A program made the translations under genes and the position numbers. The notes under the pieces were generated by a model. The model had not been told where the DNA came from and ran no database searches. It worked only from the letters and a program-made list of their open reading frames with translations. From Deltaproteobacteria bacterium (GTDB taxonomy: Bacteria > Myxococcota > Kuafuiibacteriia > Kuafuiibacteriales > Kuafuiibacteriaceae): 64,000 nucleotides of DNA. The stretch lies in NCBI GenBank assembly GCA_016703535.1, contig JADJBV010000001.1, positions 5,880,001 through 5,944,000 of the forward strand, given 5' to 3'. Shown piece by piece: positions 1 through 8,050 of the stretch. The stretch's first letter is position 1. The number at the start of each line of letters is the position of its first letter.

Positions 1-1099
1 CCTCTTCGGCCAAGTAGGTGCCCTGCTGATCGGAGGCGTAGCGTTTGTAGGGGCCGTGCCGTTGTCCTTCTCGATAGGTCCACTCTTCACTTTTGGTCCC
101 GTCGTTTCGGAACTCCACGAAGGCCCCGTGTTGTTTGCCTCCTTGGTAGTGCCCGGACTCTCTCGGGGTGACGCCGTCGGCGTGGTAGCTGATCGACGGG
201 CCCTCTTGTTGGTCGGCGACGTATTCGACCTCTTGATCCAACTTGCCGTCGGGTCGATAGCGGCGCCATTTGCCGACCTTGGCGTCCTGCCGATAGGTGC
301 CCTCTTCCATCTTGGTGCCGTCGTCGTAGTAGCTGGTCCACACCCCGACGTGCCGCCCCTTTTCGTTTTCGCCCTGCTGGAAGATGGCGCCGTTGGCGTG
401 GAACACCGTCTGGCGTCCCTCCATCTGGCCGTCCTTGAACACGGTCTTGAGGGCGATCTTGCCGCTGGGCGCCCATGCGATCATCACGCCCTGCATCTTC
501 CCTTGAGCGTCGACGCAGCTGACCGACTGGCCATCGGGCCAGGGAGCGCCCATCCGTTTGGTGCCCGGCAAAGGGCAATATTCTTCGTCGGCGACCCCAA
601 AACTCGGGGCCGCGATCGGGGTCCCGGCTGGGGCGTTCTTTTGGCCCAAACGTTCGATGGCGGCGCCGATGGTCTTGGCCAAGGCGCTGGGCTTACAACC
701 CCCGGTCGCGTCGGCGGCCGAGTCGGTGGCGGCGGTGCGAAGGTCGTAGAGCACCGAAGAGACCGTACATTCGGCGCCCAACTTGAGGACCTTGGTCGAG
801 AGCAGTTTTCCGGCCGCCAGCTCCTTGCCGATCTCGATCTGGCAGGACTGATCGTAGCAGGCCCGATAACTCTCCTTCTTTTGGCTGCTGAGGCGGGTCT
901 TGAGATCCGAACGCGGGATCACCGTAAAGCCTGGCAGGGCCGCGACCTTGCTGAAGAGGACCTCGGACAAGCTCTCTTTGGTGCCTCGATCCAACTTGAG
1001 GCCGGTGACCTCCAGATCGAAGACCGCCACCACCGCCGGCTCGGCCCAAGCCGGCGCCCCATACAAAATCAGCGGGAAGATCAGGACCCCGGCACGCAC
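1..1099 (-). CDS. Exported MORN/YwqK-repeat protein, C-terminal part cut off by the window edge
   Basis: About 366 codons are visible and the frame runs off the left edge. The GTG at 1099 is the first start after an in-frame TAG at 1109-1111. It gives a signal peptide of about 19 residues ending in AWA, cut before EPAVVAVFDLEV. Residues 20 to about 150 form a globular domain containing a Cys pair (ACYDQSCQ). From about residue 175 onward there are imperfect repeats of about 22 residues of the type DG-x3-EG-x-Y-x2-G-x3-G-x-W, as in MORN or YwqK-like beta-hairpin repeats. YwqK is an antitoxin in Bacillus, but these repeats are common in exported proteins and I infer no antitoxin role. It is divergent from the lipoprotein gene at 1159. 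Confidence 0.75.
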   Translation of the reverse strand, partial: MRAGVLIFPLILYGAPAWAEPAVVAVFDLEVTGLKLDRGTKESLSEVLFSKVAALPGFTVIPRSDLKTRLSSQKKESYRACYDQSCQIEIGKELAAGKLLSTKVLKLGAECTVSSVLYDLRTAATDSAADATGGCKPSALAKTIGAAIERLGQKNAPAGTPIAAPSFGVADEEYCPLPGTKRMGAPWPDGQSVSCVDAQGKMQGVMIAWAPSGKIALKTVFKDGQMEGRQTVFHANGAIFQQGENEKGRHVGVWTSYYDDGTKMEEGTYRQDAKVGKWRRYRPDGKLDQEVEYVADQQEGPSISYHADGVTPRESGHYQGGKQHGAFVEFRNDGTKSEEWTYREGQRHGPYKRYASDQQGTYLAEE

Positions 1100-1158
1100 C
1101 CCCTGGGACTACGAGAGATCCGGGCCCCAGTCGAGGGGTCGGCGGTATAAGCGGGGTG

Positions 1159-2745
1159 ATGCGCTCCGCCGTCTTGGCCTCCTTCCTCCTCCTAACGGCC
1201 GCTTGCGGCACAGAGCCCTCCGACGCACTGCCGCCCCGAGACGCCGGCCCGGTCGACACTGGGACCCCCGGCAGCGACGGTGGCGTGACCGACGGCGGCT
1301 CCCCCGACGGTGGGTCGCCCGACCTGGGTCCTCGAGACGGCAGCGCCCCCGACGGCGGCTTGGACGGTGGGGCGCCCGACCTGGGCCCTCAGGACGGCGG
1401 CACCGGGACCGGCGCCTGTGAAGGCCTCCCTTGCCGGGATCGGCTGGCCGACGATCAGGCCTTCGAGGCCTTGGCCGTCCCGTCCCCCGAAGGTGCCTGC
1501 CAATACGACCTCGAGATCCCATTCATAACTTCCATTGATGGAAGTGAGCCCACCTATTACTTGGACCCCCGGGTCCACTCGGCGCCGATCGACTTCCTGC
1601 GGCGCGAGTTGCCCGCCCAATACGGCACCATGGACCTCGAGGTGTACTTCCGAGGTTTCGAGCGCGAAGACCTTCGCACCCACTGGGTCGGCCGCATCCG
1701 GCGGTTGATCGGGGCGGCGCCGCACCGTTACGCGATCGACCTCTACGGCTCCGGTTATTGGAGCACCGACGACGTGGTGGTGGAGCTCCAGGCTTTGTTG
1801 GCGCGCCTGGCCCCGACCTTCCCCATGCCCTTGGGCTACGGCCCCAGCCAATACGGGCCGATCCGTCAGGCCGCCGGCTTCTCCAACCCACCCTTCGTGG
1901 TGCACTCGCCGATCACCTGCCCCGGCGAAAGTTGCCCCGCCGGGCCCGGACCCTGTTTGGTGATCCCTCCGGGCGCCGAACTCTGCGGCCACCACCAAGA
2001 GAACCGCGCGATCAACTCCGAACACCAAAACCGGATCCGGGTCCAGCTGACCCCGGGCGCCTTCCGCCTGGTGCCCGACGCGCCGGTGCAGCTGATCGCG
2101 GGCGGGGTGTTCGGCCCTGAAGATGTGGCGATCGTGCCTGGCGCCGCCACCGCCCGGAGCATGCAGTCCGGCCCGACCACCGACTGGTGGGTCGAGCAGA
2201 ACCTGATCGCCGGAGCCCTCACCATCAACCTGCGCCTCGACGTGGGATCACGGACCGAACCGCTGATCTTTCGGGAGCCCTTCTTGGAGAATATCTTCAG
2301 CTACGGCGCGGTCGAAGGCGGCACCTTCGCCGACAGCGTCTACCTCCAGACCTGCAGCGGCTCGGGCTGGACCCGCTACTACGCCGAGGCCACCTTGGGC
2401 GGCGGGGATCGGCTCCGGATCGAATACCGGCACCAGCTCCCCTTCGCCGGCTCCGGACCCTGGTTGTTGACCGGCGCCGACGTGATCTTGGGCGGTCAAC
2501 CCCGACGCGTCGAGTCGAGCGTCGATCTTCTGTACGCCGGCGTTCACCACAACTGGGACAACCAGTTCTGGCTCTTGTTCGACGAACCGGTGCGCTACCA
2601 AGGCACCGACATCCACGGCCTGTGGGTCGACGAACCCGGCACCACCTGTTGCCCCGTCGACTCGATCCGCACCCTGGGCCCCGACCTCACGCCGGTGCAC
2701 ACCTTGAACGGCAGCGACTACCTTCGCTCCCCCAAACTCTTCTGA
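1159..2745 (+). CDS. Lipoprotein with Asp/Gly-rich tether, unknown function
   Basis: A 528-residue predicted lipoprotein. The start is the ATG at 1159; a GTG lies immediately before it and the ribosome site is weak. A hydrophobic signal ends in the lipobox LLTAAC (Cys at about 17). Residues 18-90 are a low-complexity tether built from DGG, DLG and PDGG units. The remaining roughly 440 residues look folded (many Trp, Tyr, paired Cys such as CPGESC and TTCC), but I do not recognise the family. Residues around 125-130 are coded by an AT-rich palindromic patch. The 3' end overlaps the convergent nucleotidyltransferase gene by 28 bp. Probably a cell-surface protein. Confidence 0.85.
   Translation: MRSAVLASFLLLTAACGTEPSDALPPRDAGPVDTGTPGSDGGVTDGGSPDGGSPDLGPRDGSAPDGGLDGGAPDLGPQDGGTGTGACEGLPCRDRLADDQAFEALAVPSPEGACQYDLEIPFITSIDGSEPTYYLDPRVHSAPIDFLRRELPAQYGTMDLEVYFRGFEREDLRTHWVGRIRRLIGAAPHRYAIDLYGSGYWSTDDVVVELQALLARLAPTFPMPLGYGPSQYGPIRQAAGFSNPPFVVHSPITCPGESCPAGPGPCLVIPPGAELCGHHQENRAINSEHQNRIRVQLTPGAFRLVPDAPVQLIAGGVFGPEDVAIVPGAATARSMQSGPTTDWWVEQNLIAGALTINLRLDVGSRTEPLIFREPFLENIFSYGAVEGGTFADSVYLQTCSGSGWTRYYAEATLGGGDRLRIEYRHQLPFAGSGPWLLTGADVILGGQPRRVESSVDLLYAGVHHNWDNQFWLLFDEPVRYQGTDIHGLWVDEPGTTCCPVDSIRTLGPDLTPVHTLNGSDYLRSPKLF
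1528..1545. repeat. In-frame AT-rich palindrome inside the lipoprotein gene
   Basis: ACTTCCA-TTGA-TGGAAGT: perfect 7-bp arms around a 4-nt loop. It is read in frame as T-S-I-D-G-S using codons (ATA, ACT, ATT, GGA, AGT) that are rare in the surrounding strongly GC3-biased gene. Function unknown. Confidence 0.5.
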
Positions 2746-3587
2746 GCGCGCCGCCATCCAACCATGTCGAGAAGGCTCTGAACGAAGCCGACGACGTCCG
2801 CTTGGGTTGCCGCATCGCGCTGACCCGTCATGAACTCCACGACTCGAATCGGCCCGATCCCTTCGGGATCGAGGAAGTCACGTTCGAGGATCGCGAGTGC
2901 CTTCGTCGCATCATCCTCGACGAGCAACGGCTTTAGGCGCGCAGCCACTGCGTCGACACCGCTGCCAAAGTTCCTGAGGACGTAGAAGAGGTCGTAGGCG
3001 TCTTTGCCTTCGCCGCGATTCTCGAAGGCCAGGCTCTTCAGCACGACGAAGGCACCTGGCCCTGCCACCCAAATGTCCCGCGTCGCGTTCTCGTTGAGGA
3101 TTGTTTTGCCGTCCAGGGTGATGCGCTCACGATCGAGGAACGCGAGCTTTAGGCCGGGCGCGATAATCGCAGCAAAATCCTCCTCGAGGTTGCGGAGTTT
3201 TCCGGCCTGGTCACTCGCCTGGGAGGGCTGGATCAGGAAGTCCACCGTGACCTTGGCCGGGCCTTCGATCTTCCAGCGCTGCCGAGTCGGCTTTCCCGCC
3301 GCGTTCTTGTCGGGCTCGAAGCCGGCATTGCGGAGGCGTTCGGCAAGCTCGTGATACCGACCCTCATCAAGCAATCCGAGCGTCAAGCCGAGGTCGAGGT
3401 CCATCGTTCCAACATGAGGATCGACCTCCGCAGGCAGGGTCCGTTGGTCGATGAGCAATGACGGAACCAGACCGCCGATGATGACGACATCGTCGAGCAT
3501 GTCGCCGAGCTTCGTGGCGACGTACAGGCAGGTCGCGCGGACGAGCCCAAGCTGTTCGTTGTCGTAGTCCGCGATTGTCTTAGGCAT
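2718..3587 (-). CDS. Nucleotidyltransferase-fold protein, AbiEii-like toxin candidate
   Basis: A 289-residue protein with the signature of a minimal nucleotidyltransferase: GG at residues 38-39 (VVIIGGLVPSLL) followed by the D-x-D pair D63/D65 in TMDLDLGL. AbiEii-type toxins of type IV toxin-antitoxin or abortive-infection systems share this fold and transfer nucleotides to RNA substrates. The start codon overlaps the upstream AbiEi-like gene by 8 bp, the usual antitoxin-then-toxin order. Base composition is visibly lower in G+C than the flanking genes, which suggests acquisition. The 3' end intrudes 28 bp into the convergent lipoprotein gene. Toxin activity is inferred from fold and pairing only. 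Confidence 0.75.
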   Translation of the reverse strand: MPKTIADYDNEQLGLVRATCLYVATKLGDMLDDVVIIGGLVPSLLIDQRTLPAEVDPHVGTMDLDLGLTLGLLDEGRYHELAERLRNAGFEPDKNAAGKPTRQRWKIEGPAKVTVDFLIQPSQASDQAGKLRNLEEDFAAIIAPGLKLAFLDRERITLDGKTILNENATRDIWVAGPGAFVVLKSLAFENRGEGKDAYDLFYVLRNFGSGVDAVAARLKPLLVEDDATKALAILERDFLDPEGIGPIRVVEFMTGQRDAATQADVVGFVQSLLDMVGWRRAQKSLGERR

Positions 3588-4635
3588 GGCGCGCCCACCT
3601 TAGGTACTCGGACTTGAGTTGGTCTGCCGCCTCCGCCGATCTTTCCGGGTGCTCTTGAAGGTCCAAGTACGCTTGCACCGGGTGCACGCAGCTCACCTCG
3701 CGAATCATCGAAGCTCCTTGGAAAACTCCTTCGTCATTCGGAACTGCGATCCAAAGATTCGCTCCGCGCTCGTCCTCCCGAAAGCCAAGCTGCATCAGCT
3801 GTGCTTCGGTTGGATGGCTGGCGACGTAGAAGGTGGCGATCCGGAACACGGCGAAGCGAGTAAACTGCCAGGCCGCCGCGAGCCCGGTCGCTGCGTGCTC
3901 GACTCCTTGATCGCGGAACACTTGAGCCACTCGCCGCGTCAACGCGTCGCCAGAACGTGCGGTGACGTGTCCTTGGATGAGCGTGTGTCTCGAGAAGTGA
4001 TAGACATCTCGCCAGGCGTCGAGGAGGAGCTGCGGATCTTTCACCCGGATCGTCCCGTTTGGATCGCGGATCACGTATCCGTCGGTCTTCAGACCCGAGA
4101 CGATGCGACTCACGAAGCCTTCGCCGACGTTCGTGGAACGGGCGAGTTCGCGTTGGGTGAACGGATGTTCGGTGTGCATCAGGAGCCATCGCGCAACGCG
4201 CGAACTCTTCGGCGCGAACAGCGAGGACGGCCGTCCAGGCGACTTGAAGCGATTGGGGCGGCCGTCGACAATCACCCTCAACCGAGGCGTGATGATCCGT
4301 GCGTTGCCGCTGAGGTCGAGCCAGGCCACGCGGGCGTCTTCGCAGACGCGCTTTCCACCTTCTCCCATATAGGGCACCGCGATCATCGGAAGCGCGCCGC
4401 GCTTGTAGCGCCGAGCGTATTCGGTGGCTTTCCGTGCCGCCGCCTCGATAGGGCCCACGTTCGCCGGCGTCTTGCACTCGACGACAAAGGTCTGTCCCGC
4501 GGCTTCGAGCACGAGGTCAACGGTCTCTCCCATTTCGCGTTGGACGCGGACGGCATTCGCCTCCAGCCCCAGGATCTGAGCCAGGGCGGCCGGGACCTCC
4601 GATACCAGGCGCCGCCCAGTGATCCCCGCAACCAT
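3580..4635 (-). CDS. AbiEi-like antitoxin/regulator with PD-(D/E)xK-like N-terminal domain
   Basis: 351 residues. The N-terminal 120 residues contain a PD-(D/E)xK-nuclease-like pattern: D40 in VDLVLE, then E53-C-K55 in VVECK on the next strand. Residues about 145-205 form a winged helix (FTQRELARSTNVGEGFVSRI, then a wing with NGTIRVKD). The remainder is an AbiEi-type C-terminal domain. In AbiE systems this protein represses its own operon through inverted repeats, and a large nested palindrome begins 2 bp upstream of the ATG (4637-4690). It overlaps the downstream nucleotidyltransferase by 8 bp. Whether the nuclease-like domain is catalytic cannot be told from sequence. Confidence 0.75.
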   Translation of the reverse strand: MVAGITGRRLVSEVPAALAQILGLEANAVRVQREMGETVDLVLEAAGQTFVVECKTPANVGPIEAAARKATEYARRYKRGALPMIAVPYMGEGGKRVCEDARVAWLDLSGNARIITPRLRVIVDGRPNRFKSPGRPSSLFAPKSSRVARWLLMHTEHPFTQRELARSTNVGEGFVSRIVSGLKTDGYVIRDPNGTIRVKDPQLLLDAWRDVYHFSRHTLIQGHVTARSGDALTRRVAQVFRDQGVEHAATGLAAAWQFTRFAVFRIATFYVASHPTEAQLMQLGFREDERGANLWIAVPNDEGVFQGASMIREVSCVHPVQAYLDLQEHPERSAEAADQLKSEYLRWARHA

Positions 4636-4636
4636 G

Positions 4637-4690
4637 CTTTACTAAATACGTCTGGTTTACTGTTTTGTAAAGCCGCTCGATTTAGTGAAG
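4637..4690. promoter_or_regulatory. Nested palindromic operator of the AbiE-like operon
   Basis: On the plus strand CTTTACTAAAT (4637-4647), 7 nt, GTTTACTGTTTTGTAAAG (4655-4672), 7 nt, ATTTAGTGAAG (4680-4690). The inner pair TTTAC/GTAAA and the outer pair CTTTACTAAAT/ATTTAGTGAAG (10 of 11 complementary) share the same centre, between 4663 and 4664. This gives four TTTAC-type half-sites in a symmetric AT-rich block abutting the start codon, as expected for an autorepressor site. Confidence 0.65.
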
Positions 4691-4724
4691 TTGATCGGTC
4701 GCCTCCACCTCGGGTGCCTACACC

Positions 4725-5450
4725 CTAGGGTTTGGCGACCGGGACCTGCATGCGCTCGGTGATCACCGCGGCTTGTTCCTCGGCGTAGTCGCTCCCGGGC
4801 GAAAGCTTGAGGGGGTTGGGGAGGATCGCGGCCAACCGGGCCGCTTGATCTTCGTCGAGTTGGGCGGCGGGCCGGCCGAAGTGGTGGCGGGCGCAGGCGT
4901 CGATCCCGAAGTAGCCGTCGCCGCACTCGACCAGGCCCAGGTAGATCTCGAGGAGCCGATCTTTGGGCAAGAGGAGCTCGAGCCAGACGGTCAGGTAGGC
5001 CTCGAGGCCTTTGCGGAGCCAGGAGCGGCCGTTCCACAGGAAGAGGTTTTTGGCGGTCTGTTGGGAGATGGTCGAGGCACCGCGGGCGCGCTTTCGCCCG
5101 GGTTCACCGCGAACCACCTTCTCGAGTTGGTGGAGGTCGAAGCCGTGGTGCAGATAAAAGGCGTCGTCTTCGGCGGCCAAGACCGCCCGGGGGACCAAGG
5201 CGCCCAGCTGGGACAGCGGGGTGATGCGCCGCTCTGGATAGGCCTTGGAGCGACCTTCGTCCCAGCGATCCCAGGTCCGGGCCAAGATCATCGCGGTGGT
5301 CGGCGGATCCAGCCAACGGAGCGGCAGGATCAACAACAGTGGCAAGAGCACCATGGTCGCCGCCGCGCCGATCAACAGGCGCTGCAGCCAACGCCGCCGA
5401 CTGCCATCACGCCGCTTCAGGGGGTTGGGGATCCGGCGCCGACGGCTCAC
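4725..5450 (-). CDS. mtgA: Monofunctional biosynthetic peptidoglycan transglycosylase
   Basis: 241 residues, the normal size for MtgA. A short basic N-terminus is followed by one membrane anchor (about residues 24-44) and a GT51 domain. Diagnostic motifs are AAEDDAFYLHHGFD (catalytic Glu about 94) and RGASTISQQTAKNLFL (residues 123-138). The enzyme polymerises lipid II into glycan strands at the outer face of the inner membrane. No transpeptidase domain follows. It sits upstream of a same-strand Pmp3-like gene and the envC-like/ftsX pair, a loose cluster of cell-wall functions. Confidence 0.93.
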   Translation of the reverse strand: MSRRRRIPNPLKRRDGSRRRWLQRLLIGAAATMVLLPLLLILPLRWLDPPTTAMILARTWDRWDEGRSKAYPERRITPLSQLGALVPRAVLAAEDDAFYLHHGFDLHQLEKVVRGEPGRKRARGASTISQQTAKNLFLWNGRSWLRKGLEAYLTVWLELLLPKDRLLEIYLGLVECGDGYFGIDACARHHFGRPAAQLDEDQAARLAAILPNPLKLSPGSDYAEEQAAVITERMQVPVAKP

Positions 5451-5511
5451 GACTCACCTTCTACAAGGCAGGTCCCGCGGCCGTCGTCGCCGGTCAAGTC
5501 GGGCCGCGAAG

Positions 5512-5757
5512 CTACTCGATGCGCACCCGGTGCCGAGAGGTCTGGGCCAAGACCCAGATGGCGTGGATCAGGCCCGGCAGGTAACCGACCAAGGTCAGGA
5601 GCAGGTTGATCACGAAGTGGGGCGACATTCCGATCCGCAGGAACACCGCCACCGGAGGCAAAAACACGGCGATCACCACCCGGAACAACTCCCGTCCGAG
5701 TGAGCCGCCGCTGGCGGCCCGTTGAGTCATGGCAAGGTCGTAGGTGGTGGTGGTCAT
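5512..5757 (-). CDS. YqaE/Pmp3-family small membrane protein
   Basis: 81 residues from the ATG at 5757. A GAGGAG ribosome site lies 7 nt upstream, which favours this start over in-frame ATGs at 5763 and 5814. The C-terminal half is the two-helix Pmp3/YqaE unit (FLPPVAVFLRIG, then INLLLTLVGYLPGLIHAIWVL). Pmp3 proteins are tiny inner-membrane proteins linked to stress and cation tolerance; their molecular role is not settled. This one has a longer hydrophilic N-terminus than typical 52-residue members. Confidence 0.88.
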   Translation of the reverse strand: MTTTTYDLAMTQRAASGGSLGRELFRVVIAVFLPPVAVFLRIGMSPHFVINLLLTLVGYLPGLIHAIWVLAQTSRHRVRIE

Positions 5758-5892
5758 GGGCATTCTCCTCGGCGCCTGGCAATTGCAGCGGCCGTGCCAG
5801 CAAATCCCGGCCAATTCGCGAGGAAAATCGGGCCTGCCTTGGCCGCGGGTGCAGCCCCGGCGCTGCAGCCGGCGCAGCCCCGAGGTTGCGGT

Positions 5893-7005
5893 TCAGCGGG
5901 TCAACCAGCTCAAGGGATCAACCGGCTCTTTGCCCCGCCGGATCTCGAAGTACAGGTAGGCCCCTTTGGTGGAGCCCGAGTCCCCGACGGTGCCGATCAC
6001 CTGTTGGCCGTTCACCCGCTGGCCAAGTTCGACGGCAAAACTCTCCAGGTGGGCATATAGTGAATAGAATCCGTCCGGGTGCTCCAGGACCAAAAGGCGC
6101 CCGAAGCCATCGAACCAGGAGGCGTAGGCCACCTTGCCTTCGTAGACGCTGCGCACGTCGTGACCGAAGGAGGCCCGGACGTCGATGCCCTTTTGGGCCA
6201 TGACCATCCCCGACGCCGGATCGACCTTCTTGCCGAAGGTCACCTCGACCCGGCCCGGGACCGGCCAAGGCAACCGCCCTTTTTGAGCCGGAAAACCGCC
6301 AGGGAGCGCGTCTTCGCTGGGTTCCGTGCCGTGCAAGACGCCCAGCTCTTGCTCCAGACGTTTGGCGGCCCGCTGCAGCTCGGTGGCCAAACGTTCGGCG
6401 TTTTTGCGTTCGCTCTTCACCGCCTCCAGGAGGGCCGCCCGATCGTCCCGCAGCTCCAGGGACTGGGCGGTTTCGGTCTCCAAGGCGGCTCGGCTTTCGG
6501 TCAGCTCTTTTTCTTCGACGCCCAACTCGGCGTGGAGTTGCCGATCTTTGCTGCTGGCGTCCCGGGCGTTTTTGACCAGGTTGGTGTCGTAGCCCAACAC
6601 CACCCGCAACCTATCCTGCAGTCGCCGCACCGCCCCCGGCTCCCGGGCCTTCCGCACCAAAGCCGACAGGTTGGTGCGCCTGAGGCGCTGCATGGCCGCG
6701 GCTCGACGACCCACTTGATCCCGCAGGCCCACCAACACCGACTCGTTGGCGGCGATGCTGGTCTCGAGTTCCACCAGCCGGCGTTCGATGACCTCGATGC
6801 GAGTGGTGAGCCGCTTGATCTCCCGTTGTTTCTGCTCGATGGCCCGCTCCAACGCCACCAGGCCCGAAAGGATGGAGCCCTCTTCGCGCTGCAGGTACTT
6901 CATCTTGACCCGGTCTTGGGCCAGGCGCTTCCGGATCGCCTCGTATTCGGGCGGCACCGTCGCTTGGGCGGCCAACAAGGCCAAAAGCGGCAAAACCGCG
7001 CTCAT
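5893..7005 (-). CDS. envC: EnvC-like murein hydrolase activator with degenerate LytM domain
   Basis: 370 residues: a short N-terminal hydrophobic segment, a long coiled coil (about residues 25-235, rich in E, R, L, A) and a C-terminal LytM/M23 domain (about 250-368). The zinc ligands of active M23 peptidases are missing: the H of H-x3-D is Q271 (QKGID) and HLHFE is YLYFE (Y350, Y352). EnvC in E. coli is likewise inactive and activates amidases under FtsEX control. Its ATG at 7005 overlaps the stop of ftsX (ATGA), indicating translational coupling and the same FtsX partnership. Confidence 0.88.
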   Translation of the reverse strand: MSAVLPLLALLAAQATVPPEYEAIRKRLAQDRVKMKYLQREEGSILSGLVALERAIEQKQREIKRLTTRIEVIERRLVELETSIAANESVLVGLRDQVGRRAAAMQRLRRTNLSALVRKAREPGAVRRLQDRLRVVLGYDTNLVKNARDASSKDRQLHAELGVEEKELTESRAALETETAQSLELRDDRAALLEAVKSERKNAERLATELQRAAKRLEQELGVLHGTEPSEDALPGGFPAQKGRLPWPVPGRVEVTFGKKVDPASGMVMAQKGIDVRASFGHDVRSVYEGKVAYASWFDGFGRLLVLEHPDGFYSLYAHLESFAVELGQRVNGQQVIGTVGDSGSTKGAYLYFEIRRGKEPVDPLSWLTR

Positions 7006-7898
7006 ACCCGCAAGAACTTCCCCACCGCCAAGAGGCTGCCCACCAGGCCGAGCGCGAAGCCCAAGGCCAAGAGGTAGACGTAGAGCTCCATCGGGACCAC
7101 CGACAACTCGATCGGGCCGTAGGCGTAGCTGAGCCCGCGCTCCAGGCCGACCCGCAGGCCCCCCTCGAGCACCACCAAACTGGCCACGGCCAACCCACCG
7201 CCGAGCACCCCTTGGATGGCCCCCTCCAAGACGAAGGGCGCCCGCACGAAGGCGTTGGTGGCGCCGACCAAACTCATGATGTCGATCTCGTCCCGGCGCG
7301 CGTAGACCGTGAGGCGAATGGTGTTGGAGACGATCAAGATGGTGGCCAAACACAAGGCGAAGCCGAGGACCAAGGTGCCGATCCGAGCGAAGGAGAGGAG
7401 CGCGTTGACCCGATCCAGCTCCTCTTGTCCGTAGCGCACGTCCTCGACCGACGCGATCGCCGCCAGCCGGTCCCCGATGGCCTTCACCTCGGCGCCGGTC
7501 CAGGGGTGAGGGTGTAAGGTCAACTCGAGGGAGGCCGGCAAGACGTCGGGCGGCAGGCCGTCCAGGAGGATCCCGTCTTCACCCAGGCTCTTCTTGAACT
7601 CCTCCATCGCCAACTCGGACGGCAGATAACGAGCGGTCTCGACCTCGGCCCAGCCCTTGACCTGGGCCGCCAGGGCCTCGCCGTCGGGGAAGCTGGTCCC
7701 GCGCTTCAGGTACGCGGAGATCTCCACGTCACGGCCAAGCTGTTCGGCGACCCGATCCAAGTTGGCGACGATGATCACGAAGGTGGCGAGGACCGCCAAA
7801 GCGACGCCGATGGTGCCGACCGCCAGGGCCGTGACGCCGAAGGATCTGAGGAGCGCGGCCAAGGCCTGCCGGAAAAAGAACCGGAGCTTCGGCAGCAC
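7002..7898 (-). CDS. ftsX: Cell-division ABC-type permease FtsX
   Basis: About 298 residues if started at the GTG at 7898, which puts the first membrane helix at residue 22 as usual; the open frame extends to 8009 without a convincing start. It has four membrane segments, with a large periplasmic loop after the first (YLKRGTSFPDGEALAAQVK...) and the FtsX-type cytoplasmic loop LTVYARRDEIDIMSLVGATNAFVRAPF. FtsX works with the ATPase FtsE to switch on EnvC-type activators at the septum. The envC-like gene overlaps it by 4 nt, but no ftsE is adjacent in this window. Confidence 0.9.
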   Translation of the reverse strand: MLPKLRFFFRQALAALLRSFGVTALAVGTIGVALAVLATFVIIVANLDRVAEQLGRDVEISAYLKRGTSFPDGEALAAQVKGWAEVETARYLPSELAMEEFKKSLGEDGILLDGLPPDVLPASLELTLHPHPWTGAEVKAIGDRLAAIASVEDVRYGQEELDRVNALLSFARIGTLVLGFALCLATILIVSNTIRLTVYARRDEIDIMSLVGATNAFVRAPFVLEGAIQGVLGGGLAVASLVVLEGGLRVGLERGLSYAYGPIELSVVPMELYVYLLALGFALGLVGSLLAVGKFLRV

Positions 7899-8050
7899 AA
7901 AAGAGCGGGTATCCCAGGTCCCCGTCCCTGTCGAGTCGCTTTGGCGCGGGATCTGTCGATCAAAGCTGAAGAGTTGTCGGCTCGACGCTCCACTCGTGCG
8001 CGCGGTCAACCGCTTGGCGGGGTCGCGTGGCCTCGGGTAGAGAGGCCGCC

